This document shows, piece by piece, positions 1 to 5,095 of a stretch of DNA of 5,095 nucleotides (within the stretch, counting starts at the first letter, position 1; each line of letters starts with the position of its first letter). The notes under the pieces were generated by a model. That model was not told the DNA's origin. It worked only from the letters and a program-made list of their open reading frames with translations, and did not search any database. A program made the position numbers and the translations under genes. Source of the DNA: Gp6-AA40 sp046732795 (lineage in GTDB: Bacteria > Acidobacteriota > Vicinamibacteria > Vicinamibacterales > UBA2999); assembly GCA_046732795.1 (NCBI GenBank), contig JBKPNV010000323.1:1-5095 (forward strand), in the 5' to 3' direction.

Positions 1-40
1 AGGACACACCGTCGAGGCGAAGGGATTATACCGACACGAG

Positions 41-104
41 GTCCGGCTAACCGCCTCCGCCCAGGCTACGCCGGTCAAGAAGCCGGACACGACGTCCGGC
101 GTAC
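41..104. repeat. Cluster of interlocking short inverted repeats (REP/MITE-like)
   Basis: Three perfect inverted repeats overlap here. GTCCGGCT (41-48) pairs with AGCCGGAC (81-88). TACGCCGG (67-74) pairs with CCGGCGTA (97-104). GCCGGAC (82-88) pairs with GTCCGGC (94-100) across a 5-nt loop. Because AGCCGGAC can pair with either GTCCGGC copy, the segment can fold in alternative ways. This is seen directly. Dispersed GC-rich palindromic elements of this general form occur between genes in many high-GC genomes, so a REP- or MITE-like element is a reasonable inference, but only one copy is present here. There is no T-tract after the stems, so it does not look like an intrinsic terminator. Confidence 0.5.
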
Positions 105-200
105 GCAGACGCCTTTCTCGCGCAGATCAAGAAGGTGGTGAACGATCCGACGGTCGAAGCAGTCTTCAACGGATGGCCGGCGACGACGACGGGCCAGCCG
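96..200 (+). pseudogene. Possible decayed coding fragment, identity uncertain
   Basis: Read in the frame with codons starting at 96, the residues from about 102 onward look protein-like: AYADAFLAQIKKVVNDPTVE, followed by AVFNGWPATTT. Codon third positions are mostly G or C here, and this fades after about 200, where the frame turns into arginine- and serine-rich text typical of chance reading. The frame is open from just after a TAA at 48-50, but upstream it runs through the inverted repeats as arginine-rich nonsense. The helix-then-'NDP-V' pattern is faintly like a segment of M20-family metallopeptidases, but that is a guess from memory. No start codon with a ribosome binding site and no catalytic motif are visible. 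It may be a relic broken by the neighbouring repeat element, or chance. Confidence 0.25.
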
Positions 201-418
201 CGGAACGGTGGCGAATCATCGATCGAGGACGGCCCAAGAGATTCGGGGCACACAGCGATCAGGAACGGATTCTCGAGCCGAGCTCCACCGGTTCGTCCGC
301 TTTCACTGAGACATCGTCGCCAACCTGGCGGGCGCTTCGCGCCCATGGCCCTACCCGATTCAACGTCGAGGCCCAGCCGGGTCGGCCCTCAACACTACGA
401 GAGGTGCGATACTGCGAG
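201..418. other. Non-coding stretch, nothing recognised
   Basis: No gene, RNA or clear promoter is recognised. Frames stay open on both strands, but their translations are rich in R, S, P and G with no domain-like pattern, as expected by chance at high GC. A GATACT (408-413) resembles a -10 box, but no matching -35 element lies 16-18 nt upstream, so no promoter is called. Confidence 0.4.
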
Positions 419-419
419 G

Positions 420-446
420 GACGGCCGTCCACGTGAGCCGGCCGTC
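420..446. promoter_or_regulatory. GC-rich dyad just upstream of the small exported protein
   Basis: GACGGCCG (420-427) and CGGCCGTC (439-446) form a perfect 8-bp inverted repeat with an 11-nt spacer. The left arm sits inside a perfect 12-bp palindrome, GGACGGCCGTCC (419-430). The right arm ends 8 nt before the ATG at 455, in the place where a Shine-Dalgarno sequence would be expected, and no good one is seen. It could be an operator or a leader hairpin that limits translation. No T-run follows, so a terminator is unlikely. The symmetry is seen; the role is inferred. Confidence 0.35.
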
Positions 447-454
447 ATACTTGT

Positions 455-925
455 ATGAGGCGACTCGCTCTGCTCGGCGCCTGCGTGTTGTGCCTCTCCC
501 AAAGTCTTCGCGCACAAGAGGCGAACAGCGACGGCTCGCCTCATCCCATCCAAGACTCAGCCGAGCGCATCGCGCGTGAGCTTTGGCCGACCGACAACTA
601 CGACTTCACGATGGATGAGGAAGGACGGCCGCGATTTCGATCGGGCGTCACTGTGACGTTACCTCCGCCGCCGTGGCAGGCATCGTCGGAAGCCGGGCCG
701 GATCGTTATCGTGGCGCAATCTCCCACAAGGAAATGCTCAGGGTCATGACTCCACAGCAGTTCTCGACTCCGCTGGTCAGCGGGAGCGCCGACCCGGGCG
801 ACATCTACAACGGCGTCAAGAATGCCTGGCGCGAATGGCAGGCGCGGCGCATCCACGAACGCGTGACGAAAGAGCTCGAGGAGCTCGAACAGCTGAACGC
901 GGCAGCCGCCGACTCTAACAAGTAG
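455..925 (+). CDS. Small exported protein of unknown function
   Basis: I do not recognise this 156-aa protein. It starts with a typical Sec signal peptide: M-R-R, a hydrophobic core at about 4-17, and a likely signal peptidase I site after A20 (SLRA|QE), giving a mature protein of about 136 aa. This is the reason for choosing the ATG at 455, although the ribosome binding site is weak. An LGAC at 7-10 resembles a lipobox but leaves too short a hydrophobic stretch before the cysteine. The mature part has a polyproline motif LPPPPW (69-74), a central part with MTPQQFSTPLV (98-108), and a charged, probably helical C-terminus (about 118-150: WREWQARRIHERVTKELEEL) that could form a coiled coil. No cysteine remains after cleavage and no enzyme motif is visible. 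It ends 87 nt before the hydroxylase start, so co-transcription is possible but unsupported. Confidence 0.75.
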   Translation: MRRLALLGACVLCLSQSLRAQEANSDGSPHPIQDSAERIARELWPTDNYDFTMDEEGRPRFRSGVTVTLPPPPWQASSEAGPDRYRGAISHKEMLRVMTPQQFSTPLVSGSADPGDIYNGVKNAWREWQARRIHERVTKELEELEQLNAAAADSNK

Positions 926-1001
926 ATCCGGACGTCGCCGTGCGCATCAGGCGAGTGAGGGTTGTAGTTTGCGAGCGATTGAGCCACAATGCCGCGCTTT
1001 C

Positions 1002-1006
1002 GAGGG
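1002..1006 (+). promoter_or_regulatory. Shine-Dalgarno site that sets the hydroxylase start
   Basis: GAGGG lies 6 nt before the ATG at 1013, a good position for ribosome binding. The in-frame ATG at 989, which would add eight residues (MPRFRGQP), has only GAGCC upstream. The site therefore favours 1013. A weak sigma70-like pair, TTGTAG (962-967) and CACAAT (985-990) with a 17-nt spacer, would put transcription start near 997 and would also exclude 989, but the match is poor. Confidence 0.55.
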
Positions 1007-1012
1007 CAACCT

Positions 1013-2557
1013 ATGACGACGCTCCCTTACACCGGCAGCGAATATCTCGACAGCCTGGATGATGGGCGTGAGGTGTGGATCTACGGCGAGCGTGTCAAGA
1101 AGATCGCAGAGCATCCCGCGTTTCGGAATTGCGCCCGCATGCTGGCGCGTCTGTACGACGCTCTCCATGAGGACCACGCAAGCGGCCATGGCGTCCTGAG
1201 CACCGCGACCGAGTGGGGCGGATTCACGCATCGCTACTTCAAGGCGCCGACGAATGCCGCGGAACAGGTCGCGGCCAGGGATGCGATCGCCGGCTTTGCG
1301 CAAATGACTTACGGCTGGCTCGGACGGTCGCCGGACTACAAGGCCTCCTTCCTCGCGACGCTCGGTGCCAACGCCGAGTTCTATGCGCCGTTTCAGGAGA
1401 ACGCGCGGCGATGGTATCGCTACGCGCAGGAACGCGTCGCATTCGTCAACCACGCAATCATCCATCCGCCGGTGGATCGGCACCTCGCCCCTGGCGCCGC
1501 TGGAAGCGCCAGCGACGTCTGCGTGCACGTGACCCGTGAGACGGATGGCGGCATCTATGTGTCCGGCGCCAAGGTGGTCGCGACCGGTTCGGCGCTCACC
1601 CACTTCACGTTCGTTGCCCACCATGGCCTCACGGCCGTGCAGGAGAAGCCGTACGCGTGCGTGTTCATGGTCCCGACCAACGCGCCCGGCTTCAAGTTGA
1701 TCTGCCGCGTCTCGAACGAGCAGCGCGCGGCGGCGCTCGGCAGCCCGTTCGATTACCCGCTCTCGAGTCGCTTCGACGAAAACGATGCCATCGTCGTGCT
1801 GGACGAGGTGTTCGTACCGTGGGAGAACGTGTTCGTGTACGCCGATCTCGAGAAGGCGAACAATTTCTTCCCGCGGACCGGATTCCATCCGCGGGCGATG
1901 CTGCATGGGTGCACCAGGCTGGCGGTCAAACTCGACTTCATTACCGGCCTTCTGATCAAGGCGACTGAAGCGACAGGTGCACGCGCATTCCGCGGTGTCG
2001 AAGCGAACATCGGCGAGGTGATCGCATGGCGCAACATGTTGTGGAGCCTGTCAGATGCGATGGCGATGAAGGCGATGCCGTGGACCGAGGGCGCCGTTCT
2101 ACCCAACATGGACGCGGCGCTGGCCTACCAGGTGCTTGCCCCTGAAGCGTACGTCCAGGTGAAGAATCTGATCGAGAAGACCGTGGCGAGCGGCCTGATT
2201 TATCTCAACTCGCACGCCGACGACTTCAAGACACCGGAGCTGCGAGGCTACCTCGATCGCTATCTGCGCGGGTCGGGCGGAATCGAGGCAGTCGAGCGTG
2301 TCAAGCTGATGAAGCTGTTGTGGGATGCGATCGGCTCCGAGTTCGGCGGGCGCCACGAGCTCTACGAGATCAATTACAGCGGCAGTCACGAGGAAATCCG
2401 GCGATACGCACTCTTCGCTGCCCTCGGCACTGGCAACTACGACAGGATGAAGACGTTCGCCGAGCGGTGCATGTCGGAGTACGACCTGGACGGGTGGACG
2501 GCGGACGATCTTCGCGTCGATCAGCCTGGTCAGCGACTGGATCATGCGTCCACCTGA
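1013..2557 (+). CDS. hpaB: HpaB-type flavin-dependent aromatic hydroxylase (4-hydroxyphenylacetate 3-monooxygenase oxygenase component)
   Basis: This 514-aa protein matches the large component of two-component 4-hydroxyphenylacetate 3-monooxygenases over its full length; E. coli HpaB, about 520 aa, lines up from memory almost without gaps. Members use FADH2 supplied by a separate reductase (HpaC) and O2 to hydroxylate a phenol ortho to its OH, giving a catechol, in the cytoplasm. The N-terminal domain opens with YTGSEYLDSLDDGREVWIYG and HPAFRN. Substrate-pocket residues known from HpaB structures are present: R105 and Y109 in GWLGRSPDY, H147 in FVNHAI, and S193 in VATGSALTH on the flavin/substrate loop. 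The middle carries DYPLSSRFDENDAI (247-260) and VPWENVFVY (268-276), and the C-terminus WDAIGSEFGGRHELYEINYS (437-456). No frameshift or missing key residue is seen. No hpaC or catechol-cleavage gene is nearby, so the true substrate (4-hydroxyphenylacetate, tyrosine, a phenol or a cinnamic acid) cannot be fixed. The family call is firm; the exact substrate is not. Confidence 0.93.
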   Translation: MTTLPYTGSEYLDSLDDGREVWIYGERVKKIAEHPAFRNCARMLARLYDALHEDHASGHGVLSTATEWGGFTHRYFKAPTNAAEQVAARDAIAGFAQMTYGWLGRSPDYKASFLATLGANAEFYAPFQENARRWYRYAQERVAFVNHAIIHPPVDRHLAPGAAGSASDVCVHVTRETDGGIYVSGAKVVATGSALTHFTFVAHHGLTAVQEKPYACVFMVPTNAPGFKLICRVSNEQRAAALGSPFDYPLSSRFDENDAIVVLDEVFVPWENVFVYADLEKANNFFPRTGFHPRAMLHGCTRLAVKLDFITGLLIKATEATGARAFRGVEANIGEVIAWRNMLWSLSDAMAMKAMPWTEGAVLPNMDAALAYQVLAPEAYVQVKNLIEKTVASGLIYLNSHADDFKTPELRGYLDRYLRGSGGIEAVERVKLMKLLWDAIGSEFGGRHELYEINYSGSHEEIRRYALFAALGTGNYDRMKTFAERCMSEYDLDGWTADDLRVDQPGQRLDHAST

Positions 2558-2569
2558 AGATCCATCGCC

Positions 2570-2775
2570 TTACTGCTTCAACGCCGAGGCCCAGTTGACG
2601 ACAACCGTGAACGGCGCGGTTCGCCCACAGCCAGGAGTCGCGACAAAAAGAAAGCGCTTGCCGTCCGGCGCCAGGTTCCATCCGACCGGGAGGAACGGCG
2701 GCGGTGCGGTGAACAGTCGCTTGGGCGTGCCCGCCTTGAATCCCCCTGCGTGTCGACATCAACCGCCACTCTCCA
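2570..2775 (-). pseudogene. C-terminal remnant of a PD40/TolB-like (often Ser/Thr kinase-fused) protein, frameshifted
   Basis: Read on the minus strand, the TAA at 2572-2570 is preceded by an open stretch of about 60 codons with a familiar ending: GGFKAGTPKRLFTAPP, then LAPDGKRFLFVAT, then TAPFTVVVNWASALKQ. This matches the usual last section of acidobacterial proteins with PD40/WD40-like propeller repeats, many of which carry an N-terminal Ser/Thr kinase (pattern 'PDGQRFL...PITVVLNW...LKK'). The preceding part of the same motif, WRVAVDVDTQG, is found just upstream but in another frame (2775-2744). The switch falls at a run of five G (minus strand; 2742-2746); one extra G would join the two halves. 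Upstream of about 2776 nothing of the propeller or kinase remains, and the DUF1552 stop codon lies at 2809-2807. It is therefore a truncated and frameshifted relic. The match is from recall of the family, not from a search. Confidence 0.65.
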
Positions 2776-2806
2776 GCGCGGTTCGACGTCAACGCAATGT
2801 TCGTCC

Positions 2807-4132
2807 TCAGACGTCGAGCAGACCGGTACTGTCGCCGTGCTGCTTCTGATCGATCCCGAGCTTGTTCAGCATCGAGAGCAGCAGGTTCGACATCGGCGTG
2901 TGCGGCGACGTCTGGACGTGCCGTCCGCCCTCGAGCTGACCTGACGCGCCACCCGCGAGGATGACGGGCAGCGGATCGTGATCGTGCTGATTGCCGTTGC
3001 TCATGCTGCTGCCGTAGAGCACGATCGAGTGATCCAGCAGCGTGCCGTCACCGTCGGGCGTCGCCTTCAGCTTCTCGAGGAAATAAGCGAGCATCTGCAC
3101 GTGATAGCGGTTGATGATCGCGAAGCGATCCATCTGCGCGCGCGCGTTCGAATGATGCGATGCGACGTGGAAGCTCTCGCGCACGCCGCTCTGTGGATAG
3201 ACCGACAGGCTCGTATCGCGCGCGTACATCATGGTCGCGATGCGGGTGATCTCGGCGCGGAAGGCGAGCACCTGCAAGTCGAACATGATCTTGAAATGCT
3301 CGTCGAACGATTCGGGCACGCCGACCGGCGCATCCGGGAGCGCCAGGTCGCTCGGAAACTGCGTGTCGGCTTTTTGAATCCGCCGCTCGATCTCGCGCAC
3401 GTTATCGAGGTACTCGGTCAGCCGGACGCGGTCGCCGGCGGGAAGATCGTTGCTCAGCGAAGCCACCTGGCCCAACACCGAATCCAGCAGGCTGCGGCTC
3501 TGCCGCCGGCGGGCGGCGCGATCGGCGTCGTTGCCACCGTCGCCAAACAGCTTTTCGAAGACAACCTGGGGGTTGTTCTCCATGGGCAACGGCGTCGAGA
3601 CGTTCTTCCAGGAGATTGTGTTCGAGTAGGCACACGCGTACCCGGAGCCGCAGCTCAGCGCAACGTCTTCGATCGAGAGCTCGACCGATGGGAGCGGGGT
3701 GTCCTGACCGATCTGCCGCGCAGCGATCTGATCGATCGTCTCGCCGACCTGGATGGAATCGCGAGCCGGCTGGGCGCCGCTGAGGAAGACGGCTGCCGAG
3801 CGGGCATGATCGGCGCCGGCGTCGGAGCCAACGGCACTCGCCTTGGCGTGCGCCAGGTTCGACACGATCGTGACGCGATCGCGGACCTTTTCGAGTGGAG
3901 ACAGGATCTCCGTGAGCTCGAATCCCTTCCCCGTTGCCGCCGGCGTCCACTTGTCCATCGTGGCGCCATGCGGCACGTAGATGCAGCTCAATCGGCTCCT
4001 GGCCGCCGCGACCGTCTTCCGGATGGGCGTCTGCGCCGCGACCATCGAATCGAGCAGAGGAAGCGCAATCGTCGCGCCGACGCCGCGCAGGAAGGTCCGC
4101 CGCGGAAGATGTTTCTTCGTTATGAAAGCCAT
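2807..4132 (-). CDS. DUF1552 domain protein with twin-arginine signal peptide
   Basis: This 441-aa protein has the usual length of DUF1552 proteins. It begins with a Tat-type signal: PRRTFLRG at 10-17, hydrophobic stretch GVGATIALPLL, and a probable cleavage site after A33 (VAA|QT), so it is exported folded. Family features seen in order are CIYVPHGATMDKWTP (50-64), HARSAAVFLSGA (109-120), LPSVELSIED (147-156), CGSGYACAYSNTISW (161-175), ENNPQVVFEKLFGDG (185-199), FHVASHHSN (321-329), and VLYGSSMSNGNQHDHDPLPV (371-390), the last with a histidine/aspartate cluster (H383, D384, H385, D386) suggestive of metal binding, which is inference. DUF1552 has no established activity as far as I know; it is repeatedly encoded beside DUF1592/1588/1585 proteins in Acidobacteria, Planctomycetes and Verrucomicrobia. 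Here it starts 12 nt after that partner's stop, with GAGAGA 7 nt before the ATG, so the two are probably co-transcribed. Long open frames opposite or overlapping it are shadows. Confidence 0.9.
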   Translation of the reverse strand: MAFITKKHLPRRTFLRGVGATIALPLLDSMVAAQTPIRKTVAAARSRLSCIYVPHGATMDKWTPAATGKGFELTEILSPLEKVRDRVTIVSNLAHAKASAVGSDAGADHARSAAVFLSGAQPARDSIQVGETIDQIAARQIGQDTPLPSVELSIEDVALSCGSGYACAYSNTISWKNVSTPLPMENNPQVVFEKLFGDGGNDADRAARRRQSRSLLDSVLGQVASLSNDLPAGDRVRLTEYLDNVREIERRIQKADTQFPSDLALPDAPVGVPESFDEHFKIMFDLQVLAFRAEITRIATMMYARDTSLSVYPQSGVRESFHVASHHSNARAQMDRFAIINRYHVQMLAYFLEKLKATPDGDGTLLDHSIVLYGSSMSNGNQHDHDPLPVILAGGASGQLEGGRHVQTSPHTPMSNLLLSMLNKLGIDQKQHGDSTGLLDV

Positions 4133-4139
4133 CGTGTTT

Positions 4140-4145
4140 TCTCTC
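4140..4145 (-). promoter_or_regulatory. Shine-Dalgarno site of the DUF1552 gene, overlapping the upstream stop
   Basis: On the minus strand the junction reads TAGAGAGAAAACACGATG (4147-4130). GAGAGA lies 7 nt before the ATG, and its first G is the last base of the upstream TAG stop. This supports the ATG at 4132 and suggests that ribosomes finishing the DUF1592 protein are close enough to help start the DUF1552 protein. Confidence 0.6.
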
Positions 4146-5095
4146 TACGGTGTCGCCTTCGTTTTCATCTTCATCTGAAACGGATCGCTCTTGACGATGC
4201 CGAGCACCAGCGATGAAAAACGATAATCGTTCGTCGCCGCATCGCGGGCGATCTGACGCACCACCGGCATGTCGTAATACTTCAGCGCCCGTCCTGTGCC
4301 GTACGTCATCAGCTTCTCTGTCGCGGTCCGCACGAATACGTCTGAGCGCGCGAGCAGCGCCTTCCGCAAACTGACCGGGCCGTCCAGCGGTGTGCCGTCG
4401 AACAGCTGGCTGGTGGCGTCGATCGGCGCGTTGCCATCGCGCGTCCGCCAGCGGCCGACGAGATCGAAGTTCTCGAGCGTGAACCCGATCGGGTCCATGA
4501 TCCGATGGCACGCGGCGCACGTCGGGTTGCCGCGATGGATCTCCATCTTCTGACGCAGCGATGATGCCTTGGCGGCTTCGGGGCTTTCGTCGATCGCCGG
4601 AACATTCGGCGGCGGCAGCGGCGGCGGTACCCCGAGCAGGTTTTCCAGCACCCACTTACCACGAGAGACCGGCGACGTGCGGTTGGCCACCGACGTCACC
4701 AGCAGGAAGCTGCCGTGCCCCAGCAGACCGCGGCGCGCCTCGTCGGCGACAGCGACACGACGGAACCGGCTGCCGCGCACGTTGGGGATGCCATAGTGCC
4801 TGGCCAGCGCTTCGTCGACAAACGTGTAGTCGGCGTTCAGCAGGTCAATCACGCTGCGGTCTTCACGCACGATGCTTTCGAGCAGCATCTCGGTTTCCCG
4901 GCGCATCGACTGGCGAAGGTTCTCCGAGAAGCCGGTGGTTTCGGGCCGGGCGTTCTTGAGCTCGCGCAGATAGAGCCATTGACCGCCGAAGTTGGTGACC
5001 AGTGCGCGCGCTTTGGCGTCGGCGAGCATGCGACGCGTCTGCTTCTCGAGCACCGCTGGCTCGTGCAGCGTACCGGCAACGGCAGTCTCGAGCAG
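4145..5095 (-). CDS. DUF1592/DUF1588/DUF1585 protein with CxxCH motif (C-terminal part; runs off the window)
   Basis: The reading frame is open to the last base of the window, so the visible 316 residues are only the C-terminal part; full-length members usually run to 700-1000 aa and often carry an N-terminal cytochrome c-like domain and DUF1587/DUF1595, which would lie beyond 5095. Counting from the first visible codon, DUF1592 ends at about residues 1-105 (HEPAVLEKQTRRML at 11-24, NFGGQWLYLREL at 35-46, LLNADYTFVDEALARHYGIP at 85-104). DUF1588 follows at about 121-211 (RRGLLGHGSFLLVTSVANRT, SPVSRGKWVLENLLG, then CAACH at 193-197 in TCAACHRIMDPIGFTLENFD). DUF1585 lies at about 240-308 (TEKLMTYGTGRALKYYD, SLVLGIVKSDPFQMK). 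CxxCH is the standard c-type haem attachment motif, so a periplasmic redox role is plausible but unproven. An in-frame GTG at 5053-5051 lies inside conserved sequence and is not the true start. Confidence 0.9.
   Translation of the reverse strand: MLETAVAGTLHEPAVLEKQTRRMLADAKARALVTNFGGQWLYLRELKNARPETTGFSENLRQSMRRETEMLLESIVREDRSVIDLLNADYTFVDEALARHYGIPNVRGSRFRRVAVADEARRGLLGHGSFLLVTSVANRTSPVSRGKWVLENLLGVPPPLPPPNVPAIDESPEAAKASSLRQKMEIHRGNPTCAACHRIMDPIGFTLENFDLVGRWRTRDGNAPIDATSQLFDGTPLDGPVSLRKALLARSDVFVRTATEKLMTYGTGRALKYYDMPVVRQIARDAATNDYRFSSLVLGIVKSDPFQMKMKTKATP

Noticed and set aside
135..458. 107-aa and 87-aa plus-strand open frames in the left flank
   Set aside because: No start signal or domain supports either as a whole. 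Only the short part ending near 200 looks protein-like and is listed as a possible relic.
476..484. LGAC in the signal peptide as a lipoprotein lipobox
   Set aside because: Only about six hydrophobic residues precede the cysteine, while a normal signal peptidase I site (LRA|Q) follows at the proper distance.
989..1012. Upstream ATG of the hydroxylase, adding eight residues
   Set aside because: The ATG at 1013 has GAGGG at a 6-nt spacing, while 989 has no comparable site. The extra residues are not conserved in HpaB as I recall it.
947..1906. 319-aa open frame on the minus strand opposite the hydroxylase
   Set aside because: Composition is arginine- and histidine-rich without domain motifs, and the plus strand holds a full-length HpaB homologue. 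It is an antisense shadow caused by high GC.
2558..2569. Shared terminator between the convergent hydroxylase and the minus-strand unit
   Set aside because: No stem followed by a T-run is visible on either strand around the two ends.
2978..4216. 412-aa open frame on the plus strand opposite the DUF1552 gene
   Set aside because: It mirrors the DUF1552 codons, with no recognisable motif and low-complexity R/A/V/D text. The minus strand shows a complete family protein with a Tat signal.
3402..4655. 417-aa minus-strand frame overlapping both DUF genes
   Set aside because: It is out of frame with two recognised genes and reads as arginine-rich nonsense.

Overview
The window is high-GC bacterial DNA. 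Its gene content suggests an acidobacterium, possibly of the Vicinamibacteria type. The lineage call is inference from three things: a DUF1592/1588/1585 protein paired with a Tat-exported DUF1552 protein, the recognisable C-terminal tail of a PD40/TolB-like repeat protein of the kind often fused to Ser/Thr kinases in that phylum, and a large non-coding, remnant-rich flank. No rRNA, tRNA, CRISPR array, transposase or phage gene is visible.

Layout. Positions 1-454 hold no convincing intact gene. They contain a cluster of interlocking inverted repeats (41-104), a short stretch that looks formerly coding (96-200), and a dyad just before the first real start codon (420-446). A small exported protein of unknown function follows (455-925, +). 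Next is a clear HpaB-type flavin-dependent aromatic hydroxylase (1013-2557, +), 514 aa, with the substrate-pocket residues known from HpaB conserved. Its reductase partner (HpaC) is not in the window.

Convergent to it on the minus strand lies a two-gene unit read from the right edge: the C-terminal part of a DUF1592/DUF1588/DUF1585 protein with a CAACH haem-type motif (4145-5095, cut by the window edge), then, 12 nt after its stop, a DUF1552 protein with a twin-arginine signal (2807-4132). The short strip between the DUF1552 stop and the hpaB stop holds a frameshifted remnant of a PD40/TolB-like C-terminus (2570-2775, -).

How they work together. The minus-strand pair is a conserved partnership of unknown biochemical role, acting outside the cytoplasm (Tat signal on one, CxxCH on the other). 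The HpaB homologue is cytoplasmic and would convert a phenol to a catechol using reduced flavin from a reductase encoded elsewhere. Nothing ties the hydroxylase functionally to the DUF1552/DUF1592 pair; convergent orientation and an intervening pseudogene suggest separate units. I do not see a clearly new biological system. The most informative oddities are the decayed gene tail, the inverted-repeat cluster, the uncharacterised secreted protein and the solitary hydroxylase.
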